A DNA stretch of 64,000 nucleotides from positions 124,001 through 188,000 of the forward strand of contig NZ_JAOQJP010000003.1 in NCBI RefSeq assembly GCF_025567305.1, given 5' to 3'. Each line of letters opens with the position of its first letter. Within the stretch, counting starts at the first letter, position 1. A model generated the notes under the pieces. The model did no database searches, was not told the origin of the DNA, and saw nothing but the letters and a program-made list of their open reading frames with translations. This document shows, in pieces, positions 51,250 to 59,463 of the stretch. The position numbers were made by a program, and so were the translations under genes. The stretch is from Lentihominibacter butyricus. Lineage in GTDB: Bacteria; Bacillota; Clostridia; Peptostreptococcales; Anaerovoracaceae.

Positions 51250-52134
51250 TTTCTTAAGCAGGTTCATCACGATATATATTCCGATCAGGACTGCCGTCGA
51301 GCCAGCCAGGATCATATACATCGTGCCTGTTTCCACTTTACTGTCAAAAAAGTAAAGGTTGCAGTCCACGGAATCCTTTATCGCCTCTATGACCTCTGAC
51401 GGGAATCCCGTGTCTGCCATTTCCTGATAAACGCCTGCAAGCGCATGGTTCCTCAGCAGACTCGTGCCATATGTACCCGGCAGGAACGAGATCACATGCT
51501 GCAGAGTTTCCCCGAACTGCGATATCGGCATGTATGCGCCGCATATGAAGCCGTACCCTGCGCTCACTATCGTCCCCACCGCCGACATCTGCCCCTGCGA
51601 TGACAGGAAAAAGTTTATTATCGAAGACAATGCCGTGCCGAACAGCACAAGCAGGATCACATCGAGCACGAACAGCGCCGTATCCGCCGCGGACAGGTAC
51701 CACCCGGCCTTTGCAAGATATATGAATCCCGCCCCGGTCGCTATCAGACATATGAGCATAGTCGAAAGCACCGTCGCGATATAATAGCTGACTGCCAGCG
51801 TCGAGCGCTTTACCGGTGTGACAGTGATGTCCCGGAGCGCGCCCGTGACTTTGTCCTGCACCATCAGCATGTTCGAGCAGAATGCCACCGTGATACAGCA
51901 CACCGCCAGCAGTGATGAGATCAACTGCCCTCCCACAGTCGCGTCTATCAGCGACGAATCCAGCTCGAATCCCTGCGGCACGGCTGATGCAAAGCTGTCG
52001 CGGTATACCTTCGCCAGAAATGTCGCATAGAGCACAAGCAGGATCACGGGAGTTATCAGCGACGTGAAAAACATCCCTTTATCTTTAAAAAACAGCTTGC
52101 TGTTTCTTCTTGTCAGATTGCCCAGTCCAGTCAT
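51244..52134 (-). CDS. ABC-2 type transporter permease (drug-exporter type)
   Basis: 296 residues. An N-terminal helix (FTSLITPVILLVLYATFLAKV), an extracytoplasmic segment of about 40 residues, and five later helices match ABC-2 permeases of the DrrB/NodJ kind. MVQDKVTGALRDITVTPVKR is the coupling region with the ATPase. Its start overlaps the ATPase stop by 4 bases (ATGA). The last residues overlap a P-type ATPase remnant, so the C-terminus might have been altered by that deletion, but the length is normal. Confidence 0.87.
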   Translation of the reverse strand: MTGLGNLTRRNSKLFFKDKGMFFTSLITPVILLVLYATFLAKVYRDSFASAVPQGFELDSSLIDATVGGQLISSLLAVCCITVAFCSNMLMVQDKVTGALRDITVTPVKRSTLAVSYYIATVLSTMLICLIATGAGFIYLAKAGWYLSAADTALFVLDVILLVLFGTALSSIINFFLSSQGQMSAVGTIVSAGYGFICGAYMPISQFGETLQHVISFLPGTYGTSLLRNHALAGVYQEMADTGFPSEVIEAIKDSVDCNLYFFDSKVETGTMYMILAGSTAVLIGIYIVMNLLKKH

Positions 52135-53045
52135 TTTTCATCATCTCCCGTAAGCGTCTTCCCTGTTGCAGCAAGGAAGACATCGTCCATTTTACCTTTT
52201 GTTATCTCATAATCTCTGAAAATCTCCGGATGGCGCAATATCAGTTCTGTCGCTTCCGCAGTGCTGCCGACTTCTATTCTAAATGCTCCCGGCAGCTTTT
52301 CAAAGCTGCGGCCCAGCAGCTGCGCTTCCGCTTCACTCGCCCCGTACAGTGTGATGAAATCGCCGGTGTACCGGTTCTTGAGCTGCAGCGGCGTCCCCTC
52401 TGCCACGATCCTGCCAGAATCGAGTATCACCACATGATCGGCGTCTGCCGCTTCTTCCATGTAATGCGTCGTAAGGAAAACCGTCATGCTTTCTTTACGT
52501 CGGAGTTCCTTGACAACGTCCCACAGCAGTTTCCTGGTCTGAGGATCGAGTCCTGTCGTAGGCTCGTCCAGTATCAGTATCTGCGGTCTGTGCAGCAGCG
52601 CTCTCGCGATATCTATCCTGCGGCGCTGCCCTCCCGACAGCCTGCCGACGATGCGCCTGTCCATATCTTCAAAATCAAGAAGCGCCGCCAGCTCGTCATA
52701 ACGGTTCCTGAACGCGTTTCCGTTTATACCGTAAAGCGCCGCGCGGCTCCTCAGATTGTCTCTGACTGAAAGCGCCTGGTCGAGCACCGAGTTCTGGAAC
52801 ACCACTCCTATATTCCTCGTGATCTCGCCCATGCCGTGCTCTGTATTCTCTCCGCAGACTTTCACCGTGCCGCCGTCCTTCGCAAGGTGACCGCACATTA
52901 TCGATATCGTAGTCGACTTGCCAGCGCCGTTGACGCCCAGAAAAGCGAACAGCTCGCCCTTTTCCACGGAAAACGACAGGTCATCCACCGCTTTCAGATC
53001 GCCGAAAGACTTGTTCAGATTATTTATTTCTATGATCTTTTCCAT
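52131..53045 (-). CDS. ABC transporter ATP-binding protein (DrrA/daunorubicin type)
   Basis: 304 residues. Walker A GVNGAGKST (about residue 37), Q-loop VVFQNSVLDQALSV, signature LSGGQRRRID, Walker B LILDEPTTGLDPQT and H-loop TTHYMEEA are complete. The C-terminal 85 residues form the DrrA-type extension. Together with the overlapping permease it exports drugs, lipids or polymers. The gene lies downstream of the macrodomain gene on the same strand with a 90-base gap. Confidence 0.92.
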   Translation of the reverse strand: MEKIIEINNLNKSFGDLKAVDDLSFSVEKGELFAFLGVNGAGKSTTISIMCGHLAKDGGTVKVCGENTEHGMGEITRNIGVVFQNSVLDQALSVRDNLRSRAALYGINGNAFRNRYDELAALLDFEDMDRRIVGRLSGGQRRRIDIARALLHRPQILILDEPTTGLDPQTRKLLWDVVKELRRKESMTVFLTTHYMEEAADADHVVILDSGRIVAEGTPLQLKNRYTGDFITLYGASEAEAQLLGRSFEKLPGAFRIEVGSTAEATELILRHPEIFRDYEITKGKMDDVFLAATGKTLTGDDEK

Positions 53046-53137
53046 TGAGATATCCCTTTCATGGCCTGCCGCATGCAGTGCCGGCCGGCTCGCTCATGTC
53101 CGCCCGCAAAGCTGCAGCGTGCTTCCTTTTCACGGCA

Positions 53138-54175
53138 TCAGCTCTTTATCAGGTTGAGATAGAATTTGTATTCATTGTCTGTAAAGCTGCACAGGTACAC
53201 GTTCATCACTACGTCAGGATGCTCTTCGAACCACTCTACCACTGCTATCAGTGCTGTCGGCGCCGCCTTGTATATCGGAAAGCGCTGCGCTCCTGCTGAT
53301 ATGCATGGGAATGCCACGCTGTCGCAGCCGTTTTCGGCAGCGATGTCGAGTGCCCTGCGGTAGCATGACGCCAGCAGTTCTGTGTCACTTTCATCATCTT
53401 CATCGCCCTGATAGAACGGTCCCACTGCATGTATTATGTGATCTGCATTTTTGAAATCGTGTGCGCCGGTAATCTTCGCATCTCCCGGCATACATCCGCC
53501 CAGAGTCCTGCACTCGTTGAAAAGTCCTTCACCGGCAGCTTCATGTATCGCACCGTTGAGACCGCCTCCGCACAGGAACGCCTCGTCGACTTCTCCGTCG
53601 CTGAGCAGGATCTCATCGACTGCCGCTCCCCCGAGCAGCGTCTTATGCGCTGAATTCACGACAGCTGACACTTTGAGATCCATCACGCTGCCTCTGACGA
53701 ACGCGACGTGCGACTTTGCTTTATAACCTCTTATCATCTCGCGTATATTGCGGTCTACCAGTATCTTTTCGGAGTACGGGTTTATCACATATCCCGCGCA
53801 GTCAGGCCACTGGTCCAGCTGATCCATCAGCTCTGCGAACTGCTGGTTTATCGCTGAAGTTTCATCTCCAAGCTGCATCTGTTCCTCGCTCGTGTAAAGC
53901 GGTATCAGGTAATGTCCTTCTTCATCTATCGGTATATGCTTGAAGCTTATCGGCATCTCCTCGTCTATGGAAAACGCAGTGCCTTCGCTGAGGTCGCCGG
54001 CATTCGCGAGCTGCTGCAGCAGTTCCTTCGGTATCTCTATCGGCACCAGCAGCTGCATCCCTTTCCTGCTGCCTTCGCTGAGCATGTTGAAGACCGGTTC
54101 CGTCGGCGCCCCGTCACCGCAGTAATACCAGTTGTATAACGCACGTTCAAGCGCCTTTGCGTATCTGTCACTCAT
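53138..54175 (-). CDS. SseB-like domain fused to a macrodomain
   Basis: 345 residues. The first 130 (LLVPIEIPKELL, HYLIPLYTSEEQ, GYVINPYSEKILVD) match the SseB N-terminal domain, often tied to contact-dependent or secretion contexts. Residues about 160-345 are an ADP-ribose-binding macrodomain: VVNSAHKTLLGGAAVD, GGLNGAIHEAAG and VAFPCISAGAQRFP. Between the first two, about 20 extra residues (EILLSDGEVDEAFLC) split the usual VDxAIHxxAG block, which looks like a small internal duplication. It may remove or read ADP-ribose marks. AAAGGAGAATTT precedes the ATG. Confidence 0.82.
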   Translation of the reverse strand: MSDRYAKALERALYNWYYCGDGAPTEPVFNMLSEGSRKGMQLLVPIEIPKELLQQLANAGDLSEGTAFSIDEEMPISFKHIPIDEEGHYLIPLYTSEEQMQLGDETSAINQQFAELMDQLDQWPDCAGYVINPYSEKILVDRNIREMIRGYKAKSHVAFVRGSVMDLKVSAVVNSAHKTLLGGAAVDEILLSDGEVDEAFLCGGGLNGAIHEAAGEGLFNECRTLGGCMPGDAKITGAHDFKNADHIIHAVGPFYQGDEDDESDTELLASCYRRALDIAAENGCDSVAFPCISAGAQRFPIYKAAPTALIAVVEWFEEHPDVVMNVYLCSFTDNEYKFYLNLIKS

Positions 54176-54240
54176 TGTAAATTCTCCTTTGTGATTTTCA
54201 TGTGTCCATTATATATTATTTTGATATCAAAGGCAATTTG

Positions 54241-54357
54241 AGTGCCGGTAAAACCTACAACTGCGGTAAAAGCCGCAGCGCTGAGGAAACCGCAGCAGAA
54301 GAGAAAGTCCATGTCTCCGGCGAAAACAGCGGCGTGAAACTTTACATCAAAAACTAA
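54241..54357 (+). pseudogene. Short orphan 3' coding remnant
   Basis: An open frame ending TAA at 54357 encodes SAGKTYNCGKSRSAEETAAE and VHVSGENSGVKLYIKN, with base composition like real genes, while the DNA just upstream is AT-rich and non-coding. There is no start or ribosome site. It is probably the last part of a deleted gene; I do not recognise the family. Confidence 0.3.
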
Positions 54358-54475
54358 AGACTGCCGTATCGAACGAATATGACATCGCTGACACGACAGC
54401 CTTTCTAATATCTATACTGCATTATGCACAGCTGACATATCTGCAGTCAGTACTCATAAATGCATATGACTCATA

Positions 54476-55621
54476 TTACATCAGCTTGCGGAACAGGGTC
54501 TTGAAATCTTCGATCCCTGCATCCTTTGGATTTCCCGGTGCGCATGCATCTGCCTGTGCCGATTCTGCCAGGAACTCGAGATCTTCTTCTTTGAGAGCTT
54601 CCAGCTTAGTCGGTATGCCTACATCTTCGGAAAGCTTGCGCACTGCATCTACTGCCGCTTTGCGATATTCCTCCACCGACATGTCATCCACGCCTTTTAC
54701 ACCCATTGCTCTGGCGATCTCTCTGTATTTTTCACCGGTCTGGTCCGCATTGTACTCCATGACTATCGGTAAAGTCATCGCGCATGCAACTCCGTGAGGC
54801 GTGTCATATACTGCTCCGAGCGTGTGTGCCATCGAGTGAGCTATTCCAAGACCCACATTCGAGAATCCCATACCTGCTATGTACTGTCCGAGAGCCATTC
54901 CTTCACGGCCTTCCTTTTCATTTGCAACAGCGCCTCTGAGCGATCTTGAAATGATCTCGATGGCCTTCAGATGGAACATATCAGTCATCTCCCACGCAGC
55001 TTTCGTAGTATATCCCTCTATCGCATGTGTCAGAGCGTCCATTCCCGTCGAAGCAGTCAGGCCCTTAGGCATGGACGACATCATATCAGGATCCACCACT
55101 GCCACTACCGGCATGTCATGGGGATCTACACATACGAATTTTCTCTTCTTCTCAACGTCTGTTATTACATAGTTTATCGTCACTTCTGCTGCCGTGCCTG
55201 CAGTCGTAGGCACAGCGATTATAGGAACACATGGCTTCTTTGTAGGTGCGACGCCTTCAAGACTTCTCACATCCTCGAATTCCGGATTGTTTATTATGAT
55301 ACCGATAGCCTTGCACGTATCCATCGCCGAGCCGCCGCCTATAGCGATCATGCAGTCGGCATCTGCATCCCTGAATGCTTTCACACCATCCTGTACATTT
55401 TCGATAGTCGGATTTGCCTTGATATCCGAAAAGATCTCATACGGTATCCCCGCTGCATCCAGCACATCTGTGACTTTCGCTGTAGTGCCGTATTTCAGCA
55501 GGTGCGGTCCTGTGCATACAAGCGCTTTCCTGAAGCCTCTTGCTTTTACTTCTGTTGCGATTTCATTTACTGCGCCTGCTCCATGATATGAAGTTTCATT
55601 TAACATAATTCTGTTAGCCAT
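54476..55621 (-). CDS. Iron-containing alcohol dehydrogenase
   Basis: 381 residues, the standard length for group III dehydrogenases. The NAD-binding GGGSAMDTCKAIG (about residue 96) and metal ligands in DALTHAIEGY and GIAHSMAHTLGAVYDTPHG (about 260-278) are intact. It would reduce aldehydes or oxidise alcohols with NAD(P). GAAGGAGGATCATC precedes the ATG. A TetR gene lies 150 bases upstream on the same strand with a palindrome between them, so it is likely the target of that regulator. Confidence 0.93.
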   Translation of the reverse strand: MANRIMLNETSYHGAGAVNEIATEVKARGFRKALVCTGPHLLKYGTTAKVTDVLDAAGIPYEIFSDIKANPTIENVQDGVKAFRDADADCMIAIGGGSAMDTCKAIGIIINNPEFEDVRSLEGVAPTKKPCVPIIAVPTTAGTAAEVTINYVITDVEKKRKFVCVDPHDMPVVAVVDPDMMSSMPKGLTASTGMDALTHAIEGYTTKAAWEMTDMFHLKAIEIISRSLRGAVANEKEGREGMALGQYIAGMGFSNVGLGIAHSMAHTLGAVYDTPHGVACAMTLPIVMEYNADQTGEKYREIARAMGVKGVDDMSVEEYRKAAVDAVRKLSEDVGIPTKLEALKEEDLEFLAESAQADACAPGNPKDAGIEDFKTLFRKLM

Positions 55622-55682
55622 GATGATCCTCCTTCAGAAAAATCTGTATTCTTTTTATGTCTATATTTTAACAATATCCCGC

Positions 55683-55721
55683 TGTTTAAAAAAGTGACAA
55701 ATCTTTACGACTGTCACTTTT
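55683..55721. promoter_or_regulatory. Palindrome AAAAGTGACA-N12-TGTCACTTTT between TetR and alcohol dehydrogenase
   Basis: A perfect 10-bp inverted repeat with 12-base spacer. On the minus strand it ends in TTTTTT, so it can terminate the TetR transcript. It also sits just upstream of a candidate dehydrogenase promoter (TTTTTT-17-TAAAAT near 55664-55692) and could be the TetR operator. The two roles are compatible. Confidence 0.6.
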
Positions 55722-55770
55722 AAGGATATTTATTTTGAAAATCACTGCACGGAAACACCGCACATCATGG

Positions 55771-56403
55771 TCACTGAACCAGACCCTGCACCCTGAAAAC
55801 TTCGGCGAGCACTGCAGGCATTGCCTCGACGAGACATTTTGCCATTTCTTCCGGGGTATACTCGATTTCTCCCGACACCCACCGCGTAGTCATATACACC
55901 GATCCGCGGCAGTACATTTCAAGGATAAAATTCAGCTCGCTGCTCAACGGCTCCTTCGTCCTGCTCTCTATCATATTCGTGTAAAACGCATGTATCTCTC
56001 TGTAGTCATGATCTCTGAGACTGTTCTGATCATCATATCTGAAGGCCGCATCAAAGAAAAGCCGTTCATGTTCTATGAAGCGGAATTTCCTGACAAGGCT
56101 TTCGTATACAGTCTCTCCTGTTCCCATATGCTTGAAAGATTCGCTCAGGATCTTGTCAAAGTACCAGTTGATCAAATCATATTTATCAAGGAAGTGCCTG
56201 TAAAACGTCTGTCTGGTCGTCCCGCATTCCTCGACGATCTCTTTCACTGTGACCTTTTCTACAGGCATACGCTCCATGCACTTCTTCATTGCCGCCGCGA
56301 GCCTGTATTTCATTTTTTCCTGCCGGCGATCCGGCTTTTTCTCAGCACTGTCAACACATGTGTCTTCTGCAGTGAGATTTTTTTCAATTCTGTCATTTAC
56401 CAT
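55771..56403 (-). CDS. TetR/AcrR family regulator
   Basis: 210 residues. After a variable head (residues 1-28), the DNA-binding part is PVEKVTVKEIVEECGTTRQT followed by FYRHFLDKYDL (about 42-75). The C-terminus has the YESLVRKFRFIEHE type of DhaS/TetR_C_8 proteins. No ribosome site precedes the ATG; instead a consensus promoter ends 6 bases before it, so the mRNA is probably leaderless. It lies upstream of the iron alcohol dehydrogenase and probably controls it and itself. Confidence 0.87.
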   Translation of the reverse strand: MVNDRIEKNLTAEDTCVDSAEKKPDRRQEKMKYRLAAAMKKCMERMPVEKVTVKEIVEECGTTRQTFYRHFLDKYDLINWYFDKILSESFKHMGTGETVYESLVRKFRFIEHERLFFDAAFRYDDQNSLRDHDYREIHAFYTNMIESRTKEPLSSELNFILEMYCRGSVYMTTRWVSGEIEYTPEEMAKCLVEAMPAVLAEVFRVQGLVQ

Positions 56404-56409
56404 ATCTGG

Positions 56410-56472
56410 ATTTTAACATCACCCCTGTATGGAGTCAATCACTAGCCGGTTTTATGACACAGGGGTGATGTT
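56410..56472 (-). promoter_or_regulatory. Near-leaderless TetR promoter with a 14-bp inverted repeat pair
   Basis: On the minus strand TTGACT (56433-56438), 17 bases and TAAAAT (56410-56415), with ATG 6 bases further. AACATCACCCCTGT (56415-56428) fills the spacer, and its exact inverse lies at 56459-56472, 44 bp away (about four helical turns). A repressor bound at both arms could block the promoter and loop the DNA. On the plus strand the arm pair is followed by TTTTTCT, so a terminator role is the alternative. Confidence 0.65.
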
Positions 56473-56478
56473 TTTCTC

Positions 56479-56743
56479 ATTTCAGCCATAATTGATGTCA
56501 TAACTGTGGTGTATAGCGGAAATCTGGAAATATATGAGAGTATGAAATCGCATTGAGCGGTTCTTAAGAGATTTCAGACATCTTCCCGGCCTGCGTTCAG
56601 CCATAAACAGCATTCTTTACAATAAATACGGCTGAAATTTTCCATAAATATACAGATGATGATCATGTCCTTTTCTTTTCATTTGATATTTCTGGAATAT
56701 TTCAGCCATACACGAGACCTCAAAGTGGGATCATGGCTGAAAT
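56479..56743. repeat. Array B: three interrupted palindromes, same family as array A
   Basis: Copies are at 56479-56523, 56594-56638 and 56699-56743, all with 11-bp arms and a 23-bp spacer. The first has right arm ATAGCGGAAAT followed by CTGGAAA, as in array A. The third is a perfect ATTTCAGCCAT/ATGGCTGAAAT pair. The second has damaged outer bases. Copy starts are 115 and 105 bp apart. The array ends 110 bp before the aminotransferase gene. Confidence 0.78.
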
Positions 56744-56792
56744 CAGTGCGACAAAGCTGCAAAGCTGAAAAAACAATGCGGCGTATCGAACG

Positions 56793-56821
56793 TTCAAAAC
56801 CGTTTGAAAATATGCTATACT
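56793..56821 (+). promoter_or_regulatory. Promoter of the aminotransferase gene
   Basis: TTCAAA, a 17-base spacer and TATACT, with TG one base upstream of the -10. TTCAAA and TTTGAA form a small inverted repeat inside it. Confidence 0.65.
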
Positions 56822-56852
56822 TGTCCGGTAGAAAAGATGCAGGAGGGGTATC

Positions 56853-58016
56853 ATGCCTAGATTATCATCAAGAACAGAAACTTTTACAGAATCGGTAATA
56901 CGTCACATGACAAGAGTCGCGAACGAACATGGCGCAATAAATCTTTCACAGGGATTTCCTGATTTCGATCCTCCGAAAGAACTGACAGAACGCCTTTCAC
57001 AGGTCGCACTGGATGGGCCGCATCAGTATGCGCTCACATGGGGTGCGCAGAATTTTCGCGAGGCGATCGCCGAAAAGCATGAGCATTTCTCGGGGATGAA
57101 GATCGATCCGGACTCTGAGATCGTTGCCACATGCGGCAGTACGGAAGCGATGATGGCTGCGATGATGTCCGTATGCGACCCCGGTGACAAAGTAGTAGTA
57201 TTCTCGCCGTTTTACGAAAACTACGGAGCTGACGCTATATTGAGCGGAGCGGAACCGATATTCGTTCCTTTGAAACCGCCTGCATTCACATTCGACGCCA
57301 ACGAGCTTGAATCTGCTCTCAGTCAGCCCGGCGTAAAAGCGCTCATACTCTGCAACCCGTCGAATCCATGCGGCAAGGTCTTCTCTCGCGAAGAGCTGTC
57401 GATCATCGCCGGACTTGCGATAAAATACGATCTGTTCGTGATCACTGACGAGGTCTACGAACATATAATCTACAAACCGTACGAGCATGTTTATATATCT
57501 GCGCTACCGGGGATGCGCGAGCGAACGATCATCTGCAATTCGCTTTCCAAGACATATTCCATAACGGGCTGGCGTCTTGGCTACGTCATGGCGTCTCCCG
57601 ATGTGATCGATCGTGTGAAAAAAGTCCACGATTTTCTGACAGTAGGCGCTGCTGCGCCGCTCATGGAATCTGCCGTGACTTGCCTGAGATTTGACGATCG
57701 CTACTATGAATGGCTGCAGAACAAATACACTCACATGAAAAATCTGTTCACTGACGGTCTCCGTGATCTGGGACTCACTTTCACTGAACCTCAGGGAGCA
57801 TACTATGTTCTTGTCGACATATCTGAATTCGGATACGAAGACGACACGGAATTCTGCCTCGACCTGATCCGTAAAGTCGGAGTGGCTGCAGTGCCCGGAT
57901 CGAGCTTCTTCCGCGAAAACATAAATCATCTGATACGCTTTCATTTTGCAAAACAGGATGAGACGCTGAACAATGTACTTGAAAGACTTGCCGGCATACG
58001 AATGCTGAAAAAATAG
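56853..58016 (+). CDS. PLP-dependent aminotransferase, class I/II (kynurenine/methionine transaminase-like)
   Basis: 387 residues. NLSQGFPDFDPP (about 32), QYALTWGAQNFREAIA (about 60), LCNPSNPCGKVFSRE (about 170) and the PLP lysine in CNSLSKTYSITGWRLGY (about 233) are classical fold-type I aspartate-aminotransferase family marks. The G-F-P-x-F opening is typical of the KAT/YbdL/methionine branch. AGGAGGGG lies 6 bases before the ATG. It stands alone on the plus strand behind palindrome array B and ends in a shared terminator. Confidence 0.9.
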   Translation: MPRLSSRTETFTESVIRHMTRVANEHGAINLSQGFPDFDPPKELTERLSQVALDGPHQYALTWGAQNFREAIAEKHEHFSGMKIDPDSEIVATCGSTEAMMAAMMSVCDPGDKVVVFSPFYENYGADAILSGAEPIFVPLKPPAFTFDANELESALSQPGVKALILCNPSNPCGKVFSREELSIIAGLAIKYDLFVITDEVYEHIIYKPYEHVYISALPGMRERTIICNSLSKTYSITGWRLGYVMASPDVIDRVKKVHDFLTVGAAAPLMESAVTCLRFDDRYYEWLQNKYTHMKNLFTDGLRDLGLTFTEPQGAYYVLVDISEFGYEDDTEFCLDLIRKVGVAAVPGSSFFRENINHLIRFHFAKQDETLNNVLERLAGIRMLKK

Positions 58017-58043
58017 GTGAAATTTTCGCCAAAAAATACAGAG

Positions 58044-58086
58044 GCTGCAGAGCCTATATGAAGAACTCTGCAGCTTTTCTGTTTTC
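58044..58086. terminator. Bidirectional terminator shared by aminotransferase and EFR1 genes
   Basis: GCTGCAGAG (58044-58052) pairs with CTCTGCAGC (58066-58074), then TTTTCTGTTTT on plus and TATTTTTTGG on minus. It overlaps the last codons of the EFR1 gene. Confidence 0.85.
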
Positions 58087-58827
58087 ACACACCGGTTTCA
58101 TTTTCTCGATAAGCCCGTATACAAATTCGTCAGGCAAATGTCGGCACCCGTTCTTGCAGATTGAAATGCACCTCATACAGTTGACGCATATTTCCATGTC
58201 AGTCTGGAAATCATCTGCTGAAATCGCATTTACAGGACATTCCGCCGCGCACAATCCGCAGCCTGCGCACCTGCTTTTTTCAAACAGAACGGGGGCTTTT
58301 AGCACGTGATACTCCTTATATGGATGATTCCCCGGCAACTCCGGCGAGTTGAAATCACCAGAGTAAACCTTTGTGCGAATACGCTCGGAAAAAGCTCTGA
58401 TCTCCGCACGATCCGCTTCATCCGGCCTGCCTGCTCCGTAGACATGCATGATGTTGTGTTCAGCTACAACTGCTGCAGCGCCGATCACCCTGAACCCGCA
58501 TCCGTCACACACATCTGCCAGCTCCAGCAGAGAATCCTCAAATGCGCGATTTCCATAGCTCACACATATGATCGCAGGAACGTCATGCGCCCGGATCTTC
58601 TTCATGCGTTCCACAGCCGTCTGCGGAACACGTCCGCCATAGCATGGCACTGAAACAACTGCGATACAGTCAGCAGACAGCGTAACGGTCTCAACTGCGG
58701 TATCACAGAGGTCGATTTCTTTAATCTCGCTGCACTGTTTATCACCACTCAGTACCTCAGCTATCTGATATGAAATTTTTCTGCTCTGCCCCGTTGGGCT
58801 GAATGTTATGCTGTAAATATTGTGCAT
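58054..58827 (-). CDS. EFR1 family ferredoxin with flavodoxin-like domain
   Basis: 257 residues from the ATG at 58827, which has AAAGGAGGTTTT directly upstream. Residues 1-165 are flavodoxin-like (SITFSPTGQSRK for the FMN phosphate, VSVPCYGGRVPQTA near 65). Residues 175-230 hold two 4Fe-4S ferredoxin motifs, CAGCGLCAAECPVNAI and CVNCMRCISICKNGC. EFR1 proteins are electron carriers of anaerobes with unknown partners. It converges with the aminotransferase gene. A DinD remnant lies directly upstream. Confidence 0.9.
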   Translation of the reverse strand: MHNIYSITFSPTGQSRKISYQIAEVLSGDKQCSEIKEIDLCDTAVETVTLSADCIAVVSVPCYGGRVPQTAVERMKKIRAHDVPAIICVSYGNRAFEDSLLELADVCDGCGFRVIGAAAVVAEHNIMHVYGAGRPDEADRAEIRAFSERIRTKVYSGDFNSPELPGNHPYKEYHVLKAPVLFEKSRCAGCGLCAAECPVNAISADDFQTDMEICVNCMRCISICKNGCRHLPDEFVYGLIEKMKPVCENRKAAEFFI

Positions 58828-58837
58828 AAAACCTCCT

Positions 58838-59129
58838 TTTCTGATTTTCACTTAATAGATCATAATCTTCAATTTCTCTCTTCACCATTGCCAATTACTA
58901 TCATTTTGCCAACATCGGCAAAATGTTCTTCAACAAGATTATTGCTGTTTTTACAAGCTTCTTGTGCCTTAAGAATAACCTCTTTGAATCGCCTCCACTG
59001 TGAATATTCCAAGATGCTTTGCAATTCTCTGGCATACCAAAATTCCTGTCCGAATTCATTCACATGTTTTATGTTTTCAAATATAGCTTCGCTGTATTTT
59101 TCAATTTGATTAGTGGTCAAATCAATCAC
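58838..59129 (-). pseudogene. DNA-damage-inducible protein D (DinD) remnant with frameshift
   Basis: 86 codons from 59129 match the start of DinD: FENIKHVNEFGQEFWYAREL, QSILEYSQWRRF, EACKNSNNLVEEHF and VGKMIVIGNGEE. After about 58875 the similarity continues in another frame as REIEDYDLLS, then ends at the EFR1 promoter region. About 190 of 280 residues are lost. The piece is more AT-rich than its neighbours. Confidence 0.75.
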
Positions 59130-59253
59130 CCCTCTTCGTACTAAATTATATCATAAACACCATCGAACATTCGTTCTTCAGTCAATTCTCATTAGGTAAT
59201 CGTCCATCTTTATTACGGGCAGTTTTTAATATCCTTTTCGCAAGGTCTCAAGT

Positions 59254-59463
59254 TACTTGTCATCGGAGAGCTTTTCTATCATTTCTGTAACAACAGACCC
59301 CATTAGCATAGATTCCGCATTCTCTGATGATATGACAGGTTTTCCCGTTTTCTCTTCTATCTCTTTTCTCGCATTTCCTGCGGCACGCCGTACTCCTCGA
59401 CAGCCCCCTTGATCTTATCCTGCTCTTCATCTGTGCACAGCACATATAAAGCTGCGCAGGACT
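59254..59463 (-). pseudogene. Frameshifted tail of a phage-type (Bro/antirepressor-like) gene
   Basis: The frame ending at 59254 reads AAGNARKEIEEKTGKPVISS and MGSVVTEMIEKLSDDK. The A-R-x-x-I-E-x-x-T-G-x-x-V-x-S pattern is common at the end of phage antirepressor or Bro-type proteins. A different frame just upstream (YVLCTDEEQDKIKGAVEEYG) seems to be the preceding part, so one frameshift near 59390 splits it. It begins right after the mgtE stop codon. Family assignment is weak. Confidence 0.4.
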
